Below are positions 54,277 to 63,763 of a stretch of 64,000 nucleotides of DNA, one piece after another. The stretch spans positions 434,001-498,000 of the forward strand of contig NZ_JAKWBK010000001.1 of the NCBI RefSeq assembly GCF_022512515.1, in the 5' to 3' direction. This DNA is from Paraniabella hibiscisoli (GTDB lineage: Bacteria > Bacteroidota > Bacteroidia > Chitinophagales > Chitinophagaceae). The notes under the pieces were generated by a model. That model did not search any database, was not told the origin of the DNA, and worked only from the letters and a program-made list of their open reading frames with translations. Both the position numbers and the translations under genes were made by a program. The stretch's first letter is position 1, and each line of letters starts with the position of its first letter.

Positions 54277-54930
54277 ATGAAATTTTTTATCGACACCGCA
54301 AATCTCGATCAGATCAGGGAAGCGAATGACATGGGTATATTGGATGGCGTTACCACCAATCCTTCCTTAATGGCTAAAGAAGGCATTAAGGGCCATGATG
54401 CCGTTATGAAACATTACGTGGATATATGCGAAATCGTAGATGGAGATATAAGTGCAGAAGTGGTGAGCACCGATTTTGAAGGCATTATTGAAGAAGGTAA
54501 AAAGCTGGCAGCACTGCATAAGAATATTATTGTAAAAGTGCCCATGATCAAAGAAGGGGTGAAAGCTATTAAATGGTTTACCGACAATGGTATTAAAACC
54601 AATTGCACCCTGGTATTCAGCGCAGGCCAGGCCATTCTTGCTGCCAAAGCCGGAGCCAAATACGTATCTCCTTTTATCGGACGTATAGATGATAGCGGTT
54701 GGGACGGTGTACAACTGATTGAGCAAATTGCCCATATCTATAATGTACAGGGTTTTAAAACCGAAGTGCTGGCCGCTTCTATTCGCAGCGCTAATCATAT
54801 TATTCGTTGTGCTGAAGTGGGCGCCGATGTATGTACCTGCCCGCTGGAGCCAATCCTCGCATTATTAAAACATCCGCTCACAGATAATGGCCTGGCTAAA
54901 TTTTTAGAAGACGCTAAGAAGTTTCAATAA
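54277..54930 (+). CDS. fsa: Fructose-6-phosphate aldolase / small transaldolase
   Basis: A 217-residue intact protein. MKFFIDTANLDQIREANDMGILDGVTTNPSLMAKEG is the opening of the TalC/FSA subfamily, and the Schiff-base lysine lies in NIIVKVPM (about residue 86). YVSPFIGRIDD and TEVLAASIRSANHI follow. Length is that of the 220-residue decamer family. Whether it acts as aldolase or transaldolase cannot be settled here. Confidence 0.93.
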   Translation: MKFFIDTANLDQIREANDMGILDGVTTNPSLMAKEGIKGHDAVMKHYVDICEIVDGDISAEVVSTDFEGIIEEGKKLAALHKNIIVKVPMIKEGVKAIKWFTDNGIKTNCTLVFSAGQAILAAKAGAKYVSPFIGRIDDSGWDGVQLIEQIAHIYNVQGFKTEVLAASIRSANHIIRCAEVGADVCTCPLEPILALLKHPLTDNGLAKFLEDAKKFQ

Positions 54931-54951
54931 ATTATAGATGAACAATTGATG

Positions 54952-54998
54952 AGTTGGTAAGTTAACCGGGAACAATCCGGGACACTTATCAACTTTTC
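54952..54998 (+). terminator. Terminator after fsa
   Basis: AGTTGGTAAGT (54952-54962) pairs with ACTTATCAACT (54984-54994) with one G-T pair, followed by TTTT; CCGG repeats inside the loop can pair further. Confidence 0.6.
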
Positions 54999-55028
54999 AG
55001 TTTTTCTGCTTTCAATCCATCACAGTAA

Positions 55029-56262
55029 TTGAACATTTCAACCTTTATTGCCAACCGCATTGCATTTAACCGAAGCCGGTCTTTTTCGCGGTTTATCATC
55101 AGGCTTTCTATTGTAGCCACAGTAATTAGCGTGGCGGCCATGCTGATTACACTGGCTTTTGCCAATGGCTTTCAGAAAAAGTAAGCGAAAAAGTATTTAG
55201 CTTCTGGGGGCATGCCCGTATACAGGAAACGCTCCCTTACAATTCATTGATTACCGAAGAAATTCCCCTTATTGCCAGCAGCGAAATAGAAGAAGGTATT
55301 CGTAAAACACCTAATGTACACGCCGTATATCCTTTCGCCACCCGATATGCGATACTTAAAACAAAAGACGAACTGCAGGGCATTTTAGTAAAAGGCCTTG
55401 ATAAAAGCTATGATTTCAACAACCTGAAAGAATTCATAATAGAGGGAACTCCTATCCATTTCAACGACAGTACTTACAGCCGGGATATTATGATCTCGAA
55501 GAAAACTGCGCAGGAACTGCATCTAAAAGTAAATGACCGGGTATCTATTTATTTTATCAGGCCCGATGGTTCCAAAAGGCGTGATAAGCTTACCATCAGT
55601 GGCATATTCAAAACAGACATTGGCGACTTTGACAATTCATTTGCTATAGGTGACATACAATTGATCCGGAGGTTGAACAACTGGCAGCAAAACCAGATTG
55701 GCGGCTACGAGGTAATGTTGCAGGACTTTAAAAAACAGATACCACTATACATCAATTGTCTCAGCTACCGGGCTTTAACGAAAACTGGAGCGTTCAGAAT
55801 ATCAAAGAGTATATTCCCAATATTTTCGACTGGCTAAATATGCAGGACACTACCAGGAATGTGTTGATTGGCATTATGATCGTTGTAGCAGTCATTAACC
55901 TCATCACCTGCCTGATCATCCTGGTGCTGGAACGCATGCGCATGGTGGGTGTGTTAAAGTCTATAGGCGCTTCAGACTGGACTGTTCAAAAAATATTTCT
56001 GCGCCACAGCCTTATTATTGCGTTGCGGGGCATCCTCATTGGAGCTATAGTAGGTTTAGGTATTTTATACGCACAGGTAAAAACCGGTTTTATTAAACTG
56101 GATGAAGAAGCCTATTATATGGACAGGGCTGCCGTACAAATCACCCCTTGGGAAGTAGTAGCCATTTGCGGCGCCACTTTTCTCATTTGCCTGCTGGTAC
56201 TATTAATCCCGTCTTATATTGTAAGAAAGATACAGCCCGTTAAGGCCATCCAATTCAGGTAA
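55029..56262 (+). CDS. FtsX/LolE-type ABC transporter permease (frameshifted)
   Basis: About 411 residues when two gaps near 55182 and 55755 are restored. One N-terminal helix ([28 protein letters not shown]), a large periplasmic MacB/LolE-like domain (residues about 50-265), then three helices: [43 protein letters not shown] and [35 protein letters not shown]. The start is inferred as TTG 55029 because the reading [13 protein letters not shown] aligns with LolC/E starts and no ATG is available. Lipoprotein release is the family role; no ATPase gene is adjacent. Confidence 0.82.
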
Positions 56263-56276
56263 AACAAGGGAAAACA

Positions 56277-56339
56277 ATTGATAATAAGCGATTGACTACT
56301 CACTATTCGCCTTTGACCATTGACTATTCACCATTCCTC
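56277..56339. repeat. Nine seven-base units (consensus ATTSACY)
   Basis: From 56277 the DNA divides exactly into nine heptads; ATTGACT occurs twice, with ATTCACC, TTTGACC, ACTCACT, ATTCGCC and ATTCCTC as variants and two more degenerate units at the left end. It fills the gap between the convergent ends of the permease (56262) and the TrmH-type gene (56338). Confidence 0.85.
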
Positions 56340-57071
56340 ACCTCAAATGAGAAAGGATAATACCCGTTGCTACAGCGGCATTTAGTGATTCGGCCTCTCC
56401 CCATTTCTCAATAGTAATTTTTTGTGTAACCCGGCTCATCACTTCCGGTCTTATACCTTTCGACTCATTTCCAATCAGGATCAGGCCATTAGTTATAGCA
56501 GGTATATTTTTTAAAGGGGCGCCGTCTAATGCAGCGCCATAAAAGGCTAAGCTTTTCTGCTCATCCATCCAGCTTTCCAAATCCGTATATAATAATTTAA
56601 CCCTGAAAATACTTCCCATCGTAGATTGAACCACTTTGGGATTATACGCATCTGCACAATCCCTGCTGCAAATAACCTGGTATATTCCAAACCAGTCACC
56701 AATCCTGATAATCGTCCCGAGGTTTCCAGGATCCTGGATGCCGTCAAGAATAAGGCCGGGCTGATCCCTTTCAAATTTGAAGTGCTCAACTCCCGGCACC
56801 GCTATAACAGCCACCACCTGGTTAGGCGTTTTCAGCTGTGATATTTTCTCCAGCTCAAAATCGGCTACTATTTCGCAATCGATATTTTTACACAGGTCCT
56901 CATTCAATACCCACCACTCCTTCAACGCATATAGCTTCTTCACGTCCAGGTGTTGGGCAACCAAAGCTTCTCCAACTATTTTGGGTCCTTCAGCCAGGTA
57001 AACCCCTTCTTCATCCCTGAATTTTTTTGGCTTAAACTTTGAATATATTTGACCTCAGATTTATTAAGCAT
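56338..57071 (-). CDS. TrmH/SpoU-family RNA 2'-O-methyltransferase (one frameshift)
   Basis: About 244 residues. The true start is 57071 (MLNKSEVKYIQSLSQKK); an A7 run near 57020 lacks one A, then FRDEEGVYLAEGPKIVGEAL leads into the main frame. The SPOUT motifs are present: DGIQDPGNLGTIIR (1), LILIGNESKGI (2) and EAESLNAAVATGIIL (3). The substrate-binding N-terminal domain is of the 23S rRNA 2251-type or similar; the exact target is unknown. Its start codon lies only 21 bases from that of tamL. Confidence 0.92.
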
Positions 57072-57092
57072 CCTTTTAATATAATTCATCCA

Positions 57093-59476
57093 TTGAATAA
57101 TAGCATTCAATCATACAAAAATATACATCTTCTTTTCTTACCCCTTATAACGGTATTTATTTTTTCCTCCTGTACACTCTTTACCGTAGTTAGAAACGAA
57201 CCTCAAAACAAACCGTATATCTTTCAAACCTCTATAAATATAGCAGATAATGACCTTAAGAAAGATGAAAAATCGAGACTGGAAGGCGGTTTATATGAGC
57301 AATTAGACGATAGTATTGCCGCCAGGAAACTGGACAAAGTTTTTTGGGAAGTATTAAAAAACCCCCAACCGCTCGACACCGGCCTCATCAGCCGGTCGCT
57401 GGAATTTATGAACAATTATATGGTGGCGGAAGGTTACTTTCACGATTCGATCAATTATACCACCCAGATAAAAAAGTTGGTGATCAGCAAAGAGCTTTTA
57501 TTGACTTTAATGTTTGGCCCGGAAAAGCTACCCGCATTGACTCACTGGGCTACGATTTACAAAATGACAGCCTGCAACATCTTACCGATAAGAACCTGAA
57601 GGACGCCCTGATCAGGAAGGGTGATCCGTTTGCACAAACGCCTATTTCGCTGGAGATGGACCGTCTGGTAGAATTATACAGGAATAACGGTTACCTGCTG
57701 TTTACACGCAATAACCTATATGCGCTTTGGGATACGCTGGACCTTGACCTGCTCCAACCCGCACTGGACCCTATGGAACAGGTAAGCCAGATGCAAAAAC
57801 TCCAGGAAAGAAAAGAAAACCCCACTGCCAACCTGGAGATCAGGCAGAAGCAGCTAGCGGATACCATCAGCCTGCAAAAGTATTATGTGGGCAATGTAAC
57901 CGTATATCCAGATGTAAGAGCAGACACTACCAACCGGGCAGAAAAAGTAACTACCATCCGTAACGTTACTGTTGTACAGCGGTCAGATAAGTTTAAACCC
58001 AGGATATTTCCCCAATATGTTTACCTGACCCGCGGCGAACTATATCGTCAAAGCCGCTATATGCGTACAATGAACCGATTTAACAACCTGGGTACCTGGC
58101 GGTTGGTGGATATACAACAAATTCCGCGCGAGCGCACCGATACTGTAGATTTTGTAATGCGGCTTACACCGGCTCCTAAGTATAACTTTACGACTAACCT
58201 TGAGGGAAGTTTTAGCCAAAGCGTTATTAGCGGAAACTTTGTAGGCCTTGGCCTTAACGTTGGGCTACAAAACAGGAATTTTTTAAAAGGGGCTAACCAG
58301 TTAAATACCAATATAAGGGAGGGCGTAGAACTTGGAGGACTCAACTCAGGCCAGTTCATTCAAACGCGCCAGATCAGCTTGAGCAACTCATTGATATTCC
58401 CCGCTTTGTTTTCCCCGGCATGAACAATTTCAGGCAGTCATTCAGAGGTAATATACAATCCGTACTAAGTTTAAATGCAGCGAATACCGAAAGAAGGGTA
58501 TTATTTAATCTTACCAGCTTCAACACCTCCTGGGGATATGAATTTGGCTGGCGTTCACGGGAGTATGCATTAACCAACCGAACCTTTAACCTGGGAATCA
58601 AGATACCCAATATCGAATATTCCTATATCCGGAAAAGAGACAGTCTTTTATCCCTGATCAGGGACAACCCCTCTATTCAAAACCTGTTCTCTGATGGTTT
58701 AATTACCTCTGTGATCACTAACTTCTCAATGCCCTGGAACAGTGCCAACAGGAGAAGTATAAATGTTTTAAGAATGAACCTGGAGGCTTCTGGCCTGCTC
58801 ACCGGATTCGTGCGGAACAGCTTCATTGATGAGCAACTATATCGCTTTGTTAAGCTGGACGCAGAATATGCAAAGCTGCTAAAACTCTCTCAAAAACCGG
58901 GCTGGTAGTAAGGGGCTTTGCTGGTGTTGGCTACGAGCTGGATGCCACAGCCAATCCATTAAAACGCTCACAGCTACCATTTTTCAAACAGTACTATAGC
59001 GGTGGCCCTAATAGTATGCGGGCCTGGCAGTTACGCAGGTTAGGGCCTGGCTCAACGGTCAAATATTACGAGAACGATGAATCTATTGAAGGAGAGTTTA
59101 TAGTACCTGACCGTTTTGGAGACGTGCAGCTGGAAGCTAATATCGAATACAGGCTGCCGCTGTTTAATATTGCAGGCCTACCCATTAACGGTGCTATCTT
59201 TACGGATATTGGCAACATCTGGTATCTTAAAAAAACCGCCGGTCTTGAAGAAGAGCGATTCAAATTATCGCGCCTGGGTAAAGATATTGCCATTGGCTCA
59301 GGCGCCGGAATACGGGCAGATTTCAGCTTTTTTGTAATTCGCCTGGACTATGCCTACAAAGTAAAAGACCCGAGCCCCGATGGCCGGTATGCAGCCTACC
59401 AGAATAAGTTTTTCGCGTATCCTTTTTCAAGGGTAGTCAACTGCAGATAGGAATCGGTTATCCGTTTATATTCTAA
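57093..59476 (+). CDS. tamL: TamL: lipoprotein-type TamA/BamA-family outer-membrane protein (frameshifted)
   Basis: About 795 residues when four or five single gaps (near 57510, 58415, 58905-59010 and 59430) are restored. It has a lipobox (VFIFSSC), POTRA-like domains (about 40-420; for example FNDSINYTTQIKK-type strands and ITIRNVTVVQRSD), then a 16-strand barrel with SSYNWE-like repeats and a final IGIGYPFIF whose terminal Phe is the BAM signal. The start is TTG 57093, the only start that precedes the signal. Bacteroidota TamA is such a lipoprotein, normally partnered by TamB; no tamB is seen here. It moves or assembles envelope proteins or lipids. Confidence 0.88.
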
Positions 59477-60235
59477 CCTATTTTTTTCAAAAAACCACGG
59501 GATACGCTTACGTTTTTTTATTTTATAGTTGGAGGTAATGTACTTACTGATATGGCCCATTGCTTCATCAATATCATCAGTAAGCAATACCAGATCAAGG
59601 TCCTCCGGCGAGATAGTGCCTTTTTCAGCCATGTCTTCAATCGCAACCATCAGGTCGGCATAAAATTCTTTACCGAAGATCACGATGGGGAACTGGGCAA
59701 TCGTTTTTGTTTGTATCAACGTTAGGGTTTCGAAAAACTCATCCATTGTACCAAAACCTCCCGGCATAATAATAAAAGCATAGCTGTATTTGATCAGCAG
59801 GGTCTTCCGTATAAAGAAGTGATCAAAGGTCACTGCCTTGGTAAGATACTTATTATAATGTTGCTCAAAAGGCAGCCTGATATTGCACCCTACAGACTCG
59901 CCACCCGCCTCGAAAGCGCCACGGTTAGCGGCTTCCATAATACCAGGGCCTCCTCCGGTCATTGTGGTAAATCCCGTACCGGCGATCCTTGCACCAAACT
60001 CCACGGCCTTCTGATAATAGATATGATCTTCTTTAAACCGGGCAGAACCAAATACGGTCACACAGGGGCCTACAAAATGCAGGTTTCTCATGCCTTTCAA
60101 AAACTCTCCGGCTACCTTAAAAAGAAACACAAACTCATACCCCCTGCTTTTAGGTCCTTCTAAATACACGTGCTCTTTAGCTGGTATAATCGGCTCCGCA
60201 ATTTTCTCTGCAATTTTCTCTTTTTCTTTCATCAT
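59396..60235 (-). CDS. LOG-family protein (cytokinin riboside monophosphate phosphoribohydrolase-like)
   Basis: A 279-residue open frame. The LOG motifs are TMTGGGPGIMEAANRGAFEAGG and MPGGFGTMDEFFETL, the nucleotide/phosphate-binding and catalytic segment of the TIGR00730 family; in bacteria these cleave nucleoside monophosphates to base and ribose phosphate. As read, its end overlaps tamL by 81 bases. An A7 run near 59484 probably lacks one A: with it the protein would end FFEKK at 59478, just past the tamL stop, which is more likely. Confidence 0.88.
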   Translation of the reverse strand: MMKEKEKIAEKIAEPIIPAKEHVYLEGPKSRGYEFVFLFKVAGEFLKGMRNLHFVGPCVTVFGSARFKEDHIYYQKAVEFGARIAGTGFTTMTGGGPGIMEAANRGAFEAGGESVGCNIRLPFEQHYNKYLTKAVTFDHFFIRKTLLIKYSYAFIIMPGGFGTMDEFFETLTLIQTKTIAQFPIVIFGKEFYADLMVAIEDMAEKGTISPEDLDLVLLTDDIDEAMGHISKYITSNYKIKKRKRIPWFFEKNRLEYKRITDSYLQLTTLEKGYAKNLFW

Positions 60236-60351
60236 TTTTGAATCGTTTTTCTGTACGCTACAAGGCGGTATTGTCTCTGGCGAATATAAATTTAAATATC
60301 ATAAACATGCAACATCTTATTTTTGTCCTCCATACACTTTAAGTAAATTTT

Positions 60352-61120
60352 ATGCGTATTATCAGCTATAACGTAAACGGTATACGGGCTGCCGTTAAAA
60401 AAGGCCTGCTCGACTGGATGAAAACAGATCCGGCAGATATCATTTGCCTGCAGGAAACCAAGGCAGAAAAGGACAATGTAGACTGCACTCCTTTTAACGA
60501 ATTAGGTTACCACGACTACTGGTTTTCAGCACAAAAAAAGGATATAGCGGTGTGGCCGTTTTTACCAAAATAAAACCGGATAACATTGTGTATGGCACAG
60601 GCACCAGGTAAGCGATGAAGAAGGCCGCGTTATACAGCTGGACTTTGGCGATACCCGCGTTATTAATGCTTACTTTCCTTCGGGCACTAGCGGAGATCTC
60701 AGGCAAGCCTTTAAGTACATGTGGCTTGATGAATTCTTTGTTTACCTGAACGATCTTAAAAGAACGCATCCCAAACTTATTCTTTGTGGCGACTACAACA
60801 TCGCTCATAAGGAAATAGATATACACGATCCCAAGGGGAATAAAAAATCATCCGGTTTTCTGCCGGAAGAAAGAGCATGGATGGACAAATTTGTTACGGA
60901 GGGATTTAACGATACCTTTCGCCTCATTCACCCTGATGCCGCTCATAGGTACAGTTGGTGGAGTCAGCGTTTCCCCAGCGTACGATTAAATAACAAGGGT
61001 TGGCGCATTGATTATATTACGGTTACTGATCCGCTTAAAAACAAGGTTTCCGACGCTGAAATATTTCCTGATGTGAAGCACAGCGACCATTGTCCTATTT
61101 ACGTTAAACTCGAGGCATAA
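60352..61120 (+). CDS. xth: Exodeoxyribonuclease III (frameshifted)
   Basis: About 256 residues. It is an AP endonuclease and 3' repair exonuclease. MRIISYNVNGIRAAVKKG, CLQETKAE (metal-binding Glu), LCGDYNIAHKEIDIHDPK, RIDYITVT and the C-terminal SDHCPIYV (catalytic Asp and His) are all in order. Two gaps lie between 60540 and 60620 (A-rich). The stop overlaps the ATG of the DUF4286 gene by one base, so they are co-translated. Confidence 0.95.
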
Positions 61121-61440
61121 TGGAACTCAATACCGCTCTTATATACAATATCACCAATAAAGTGTCGCACCATATACATAGCGAGTGGCTGGCGTGGATG
61201 AAAACGCACCATATACCCGCTGTTTTGGCTACAGGATGCTTTCTGAAAGCAGTTTTACTAAGGTTAAAAGGTGTGGATGATGAAGAAGGTCCCACTTATG
61301 CAGTTCAGTATCATGCTGCCAGTGAAGCTGATTATGAACGTTATTTATCCGATTTTTCAACCGGCCTGCGCCAGGAAAGCCTCAACAAATGGGGCGATCA
61401 GTTTATAGCATTTCGTACCATTATGGAGGTTGTGAATTGA
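61120..61440 (+). CDS. DUF4286-family protein
   Basis: A 106-residue intact protein. YNITNKVSHHIHSEWLAWMKTHHIPAVLATGCFLKAVLLRL and the acidic YAVQYHAASEADYERYLSDF match DUF4286, common in Bacteroidota and of unknown function. It is coupled to xth (TAATG overlap). Confidence 0.88.
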   Translation: MELNTALIYNITNKVSHHIHSEWLAWMKTHHIPAVLATGCFLKAVLLRLKGVDDEEGPTYAVQYHAASEADYERYLSDFSTGLRQESLNKWGDQFIAFRTIMEVVN

Positions 61441-61498
61441 ATGTGCATAAGATTTTATTTGCTGTTGGCCGATTCAAAAAAAATGTATATTAGTCTAC

Positions 61499-61563
61499 AA
61501 CCCTTTACTAGTCTGCATTTCAGCGAAATAAGCCTAAAACCCTTTACTGTAGCGGCTTTCAGC
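61499..61563. repeat. Two-copy direct repeat upstream of HU, 39-base period
   Basis: AACCCTTTACT (61499-61509) and TTTCAGC (61518-61524) recur exactly at 61538-61548 and 61557-61563 with the same internal spacing. A partial GTAGCGG match also follows near 61635. It lies about 135-200 bases upstream of the HU -7 element. Confidence 0.75.
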
Positions 61564-61671
61564 AAAAGGCACTTTTATTGTCAACCACCTGGCCACTGAT
61601 TAAATATTGCGCAAATCCTTGCCACACCTGCATTGTAGCGGATTAACAAAAGCATAATTATAACAAAATAT

Positions 61672-61704
61672 TTTGTTGGTATGAATGAAAAGCTTCTAAA
61701 TTTG
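61672..61704 (+). promoter_or_regulatory. Promoter of the HU gene
   Basis: TTTG (61672-61675) and TAAATTTG (61697-61704) match the -33 and -7 elements of Bacteroidota promoters with 21 bases between them. The start codon is at 61736, giving a leader of about 25 bases. Confidence 0.7.
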
Positions 61705-61735
61705 TTGGCAATTAAAACTCATTAAAATATCAACT

Positions 61736-62004
61736 ATGAACAAAGCAGAATTGATTGAAAAGCTTGCTAAAGATGCGGGTATCACTAAAACTCAGGCAAA
61801 TGCCGCTATAGACTCTTTCACAGAGGCAGTAACAAAAACCCTGAAAAAGGCGACAAAGTAACTTTGGTTGGCTTTGGTACTTTTTCTGTTACTAAGAGAG
61901 CTGCACGTAACGGACGTAACCCTCAAACAGGCGCTGTTATTAAAATTAAAGCTAAAAAAGTGGCTCGTTTTAAAGCAGGTAAAGAGCTTTCTTCTAAAAT
62001 CTAA
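61736..62004 (+). CDS. HU-family DNA-binding protein (one frameshift)
   Basis: About 90 residues. [32 protein letters not shown], then [47 protein letters not shown] is classic HU with the GFGTF motif and DNA-binding beta-arm RNPQTG. An A-run near 61845 lacks one base. A small nucleoid-shaping protein; it has its own promoter and terminator. Confidence 0.96.
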
Positions 62005-62025
62005 AAGAAGTAAATCAAACTCAAT

Positions 62026-62055
62026 AATGCCCTTGCTAACGCCGGGGCATTTTTT
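62026..62055 (+). terminator. Terminator after the HU gene
   Basis: AATGCCC (62026-62032) pairs with GGGCATT (62045-62051), followed directly by a T-run. Confidence 0.85.
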
Positions 62056-62079
62056 ATGGCCGATATAGCCATTTTTTTG

Positions 62080-62087
62080 TACGTTTG
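62080..62087 (+). promoter_or_regulatory. -7 promoter element of the bTHX gene
   Basis: TACGTTTG matches TAnnTTTG, 15 bases before the ATG at 62103. Confidence 0.65.
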
Positions 62088-62102
62088 CAAAAATTTTTAA
62101 TT

Positions 62103-62231
62103 ATGGGAAGAGGCGATAAAAAAACCGCAAAGGGAAAACGTTTTAAAGGGTCATACGGCAAAAGCCGCCCTGCAATTTCTCCTGAGGTAAAGCAAAAATT
62201 AGCTGCCAAGAAAGAAGAAGCAGCTAAGTAA
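62103..62231 (+). CDS. 30S ribosomal protein bTHX
   Basis: A 42-residue basic protein: MGRGDKKTAKGKRFKGSYGKSRP then a charged tail ending AAKKEEAAK. This matches ribosomal protein THX/bTHX, which stabilises the top of the 30S head in Thermus and Bacteroidota. It is too short for ordinary ORF lists. It has its own promoter (62080-62087) and a strong terminator (62261-62290). Confidence 0.93.
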   Translation: MGRGDKKTAKGKRFKGSYGKSRPAISPEVKQKLAAKKEEAAK

Positions 62232-62260
62232 TTTGATACTTTAGGGCGAAAAAATTATAT

Positions 62261-62290
62261 AACAGGAACCTTTCGGTTCCTGTTTTTTTA
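62261..62290. terminator. Bidirectional terminator between bTHX and the DUF6686-like gene
   Basis: AACAGGAACC (62261-62270) pairs perfectly with GGTTCCTGTT (62275-62284) over a four-base loop, with a T-run after and an A-rich run before. It serves the convergent genes on both sides. Confidence 0.88.
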
Positions 62291-62614
62291 TTTAAACAAA
62301 CAAAGTAACTCCTGGGTTTTGATCTCACTATCAGCCTCTTCCAGCGTTTTGTAAAGCCGGGTCAATTCACCGGGCGTTAATATCAGGTGCACATCCTGCG
62401 AGGGAGTGGCGATCATAATGATCTTTGAATCCTGGTTTACATTGGAATAAGATTGCAAAGCCTTGTATTTTACCTGTTTACAAAAGATGTAAAAATCGGC
62501 TTCATTTAAAGTAAGCATCGTTGAAATAAAAGCTACCTGGTAGTGACCACACTGCTTGCAGCGCACTACGTAACCTTCTTCGCCATAATAGAGAGACTGA
62601 AAATCACAGGCCAT
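62288..62614 (-). CDS. DUF6686-like protein
   Basis: A 108-residue protein. VRCKQCGHYQVAF (CxxC) near residue 19 and the conserved STMLTLNEADFYIFCKQV suggest the DUF6686 family from recall; function is unknown. The single CxxC plus Cys45 might bind metal. Convergent with bTHX. Confidence 0.65.
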   Translation of the reverse strand: MACDFQSLYYGEEGYVVRCKQCGHYQVAFISTMLTLNEADFYIFCKQVKYKALQSYSNVNQDSKIIMIATPSQDVHLILTPGELTRLYKTLEEADSEIKTQELLCLFK

Positions 62615-63002
62615 ATAAAATAGTTTTTAAAACACAAAATTTGCATTTGTCATTAACTATTATATGCCGTATCGGGAATTTTCTTTTACGAGATCGGGAA
62701 TTTTATTGGTAGTTGAACAGTTGACTGGCTTACAGTTAAACAGGATTATCTATAAAAATGATATTCGATCTTACAACTTAAAATATTACTCTCTTTAGCA
62801 TGGCGCTGCGCATAAACATCTTCAAAAGACATAATACCAGAGATGATGGAACCATAGGGTATATATCATACGAGAAGACATTGTTCACACCGAAGCATTG
62901 CACTTCATCCTACACAACTGCACTACGTTTGATCGTACGGTACTTATAAACCTATAAACTTGTCATCTTATCAACCAGTTAACCTATTAACCAGCCCCAC
63001 CA
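62615..63002. other. Intergenic region between the DUF6686-like gene and pdxH
   Basis: 388 bases without a gene I can support. ATCGGGAATTTT occurs twice (near 62671 and 62693). The last 55 bases (62948-63002) contain AACC/TCAACC words resembling the phased tracts at 53036 and 56277, but out of register. The promoter of the DUF6686-like gene must lie here. Confidence 0.5.
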
Positions 63003-63642
63003 TCAAGGCGCCAGCCTTTCTATTTTCCAGGTTCCATCGTTTTGGATGGTATAAAGTAACCGGTCGTGCAGGCGATTGGGCCTACCCTGCCAAAACTCAA
63101 TAGTATGAGGCTGAACAATATAACCGCCCCAGTATTCGGGCTTTTCAATGGGTTTACCGGCATCAGCTTCTGATTGTAAGCTACTAAGCCGCTCAACAAG
63201 AAATTTTCTGTCGGGCAACACGCTGCTTTGCGGTGAGGCCCAGGCGCCCAGCTGGCTGCCCACCGGCCTTGAGAAAAATAGGTTTCGCTGTCTTCTTTTG
63301 AGACCATGGCAACAGAACCTGTGATCCTTACCTGGCGTTCCAGTTCTTTCCAGAAGAATACCAGGCAGGCCCTAGGGTTTTGAGCCAGCTCCTGCCCTTT
63401 ACGGCTTTCGTAATTCGTGAAAAAGTAAACCCTTTTGGAGAAAAATCTTTCAGCAACACAATCCGGGCATCCGGTAAACCGTCAGCAGATGCAGTAGCAA
63501 GGGTCATTGCGTTTACTTCGGTCAACTCAGCATGAACGGCTTCCTTCCACCATTGTTGAAACTGGTCGATCGCATCGGGAAGCGCATCGGTTTCCAGCAA
63601 GCTTTTTAAGGAGTACTGTGTACGGATATCTGCAATAGACAT
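63003..63642 (-). CDS. pdxH: Pyridoxamine 5'-phosphate oxidase (frameshifted)
   Basis: About 213 residues, an FMN enzyme that makes pyridoxal 5'-phosphate. The start [17 protein letters not shown] is ATG 63642. [31 protein letters not shown] binds FMN. The C-terminus [30 protein letters not shown]...WKIERLAP is diagnostic. Two gaps lie near 63390 and 63270. It lies between pyrH and an intergenic region, with no other B6 gene nearby. Confidence 0.95.
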
Positions 63643-63763
63643 AACAAAAGATTTAAAATCATGAAATGATTGAGCAGGATCAAAGGTCGTATACCACTTC
63701 AGCAACAGCAATGACCATCCTCCTTAATCAACCTGATTATTATCACTGATCAGGCGTCCATCA

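Noticed and set aside
59396-59476. True 81-base overlap of the LOG gene and tamL
   Set aside because: One missing A in an A7 run would end the LOG protein at FFEKK, next to the tamL stop; overlap is probably artefact.
63020-63307. 95-residue frame as a separate gene
   Set aside because: Only its first part ([12 protein letters not shown]) matches pdxH; the rest is out of frame because of a missing base near 63270.
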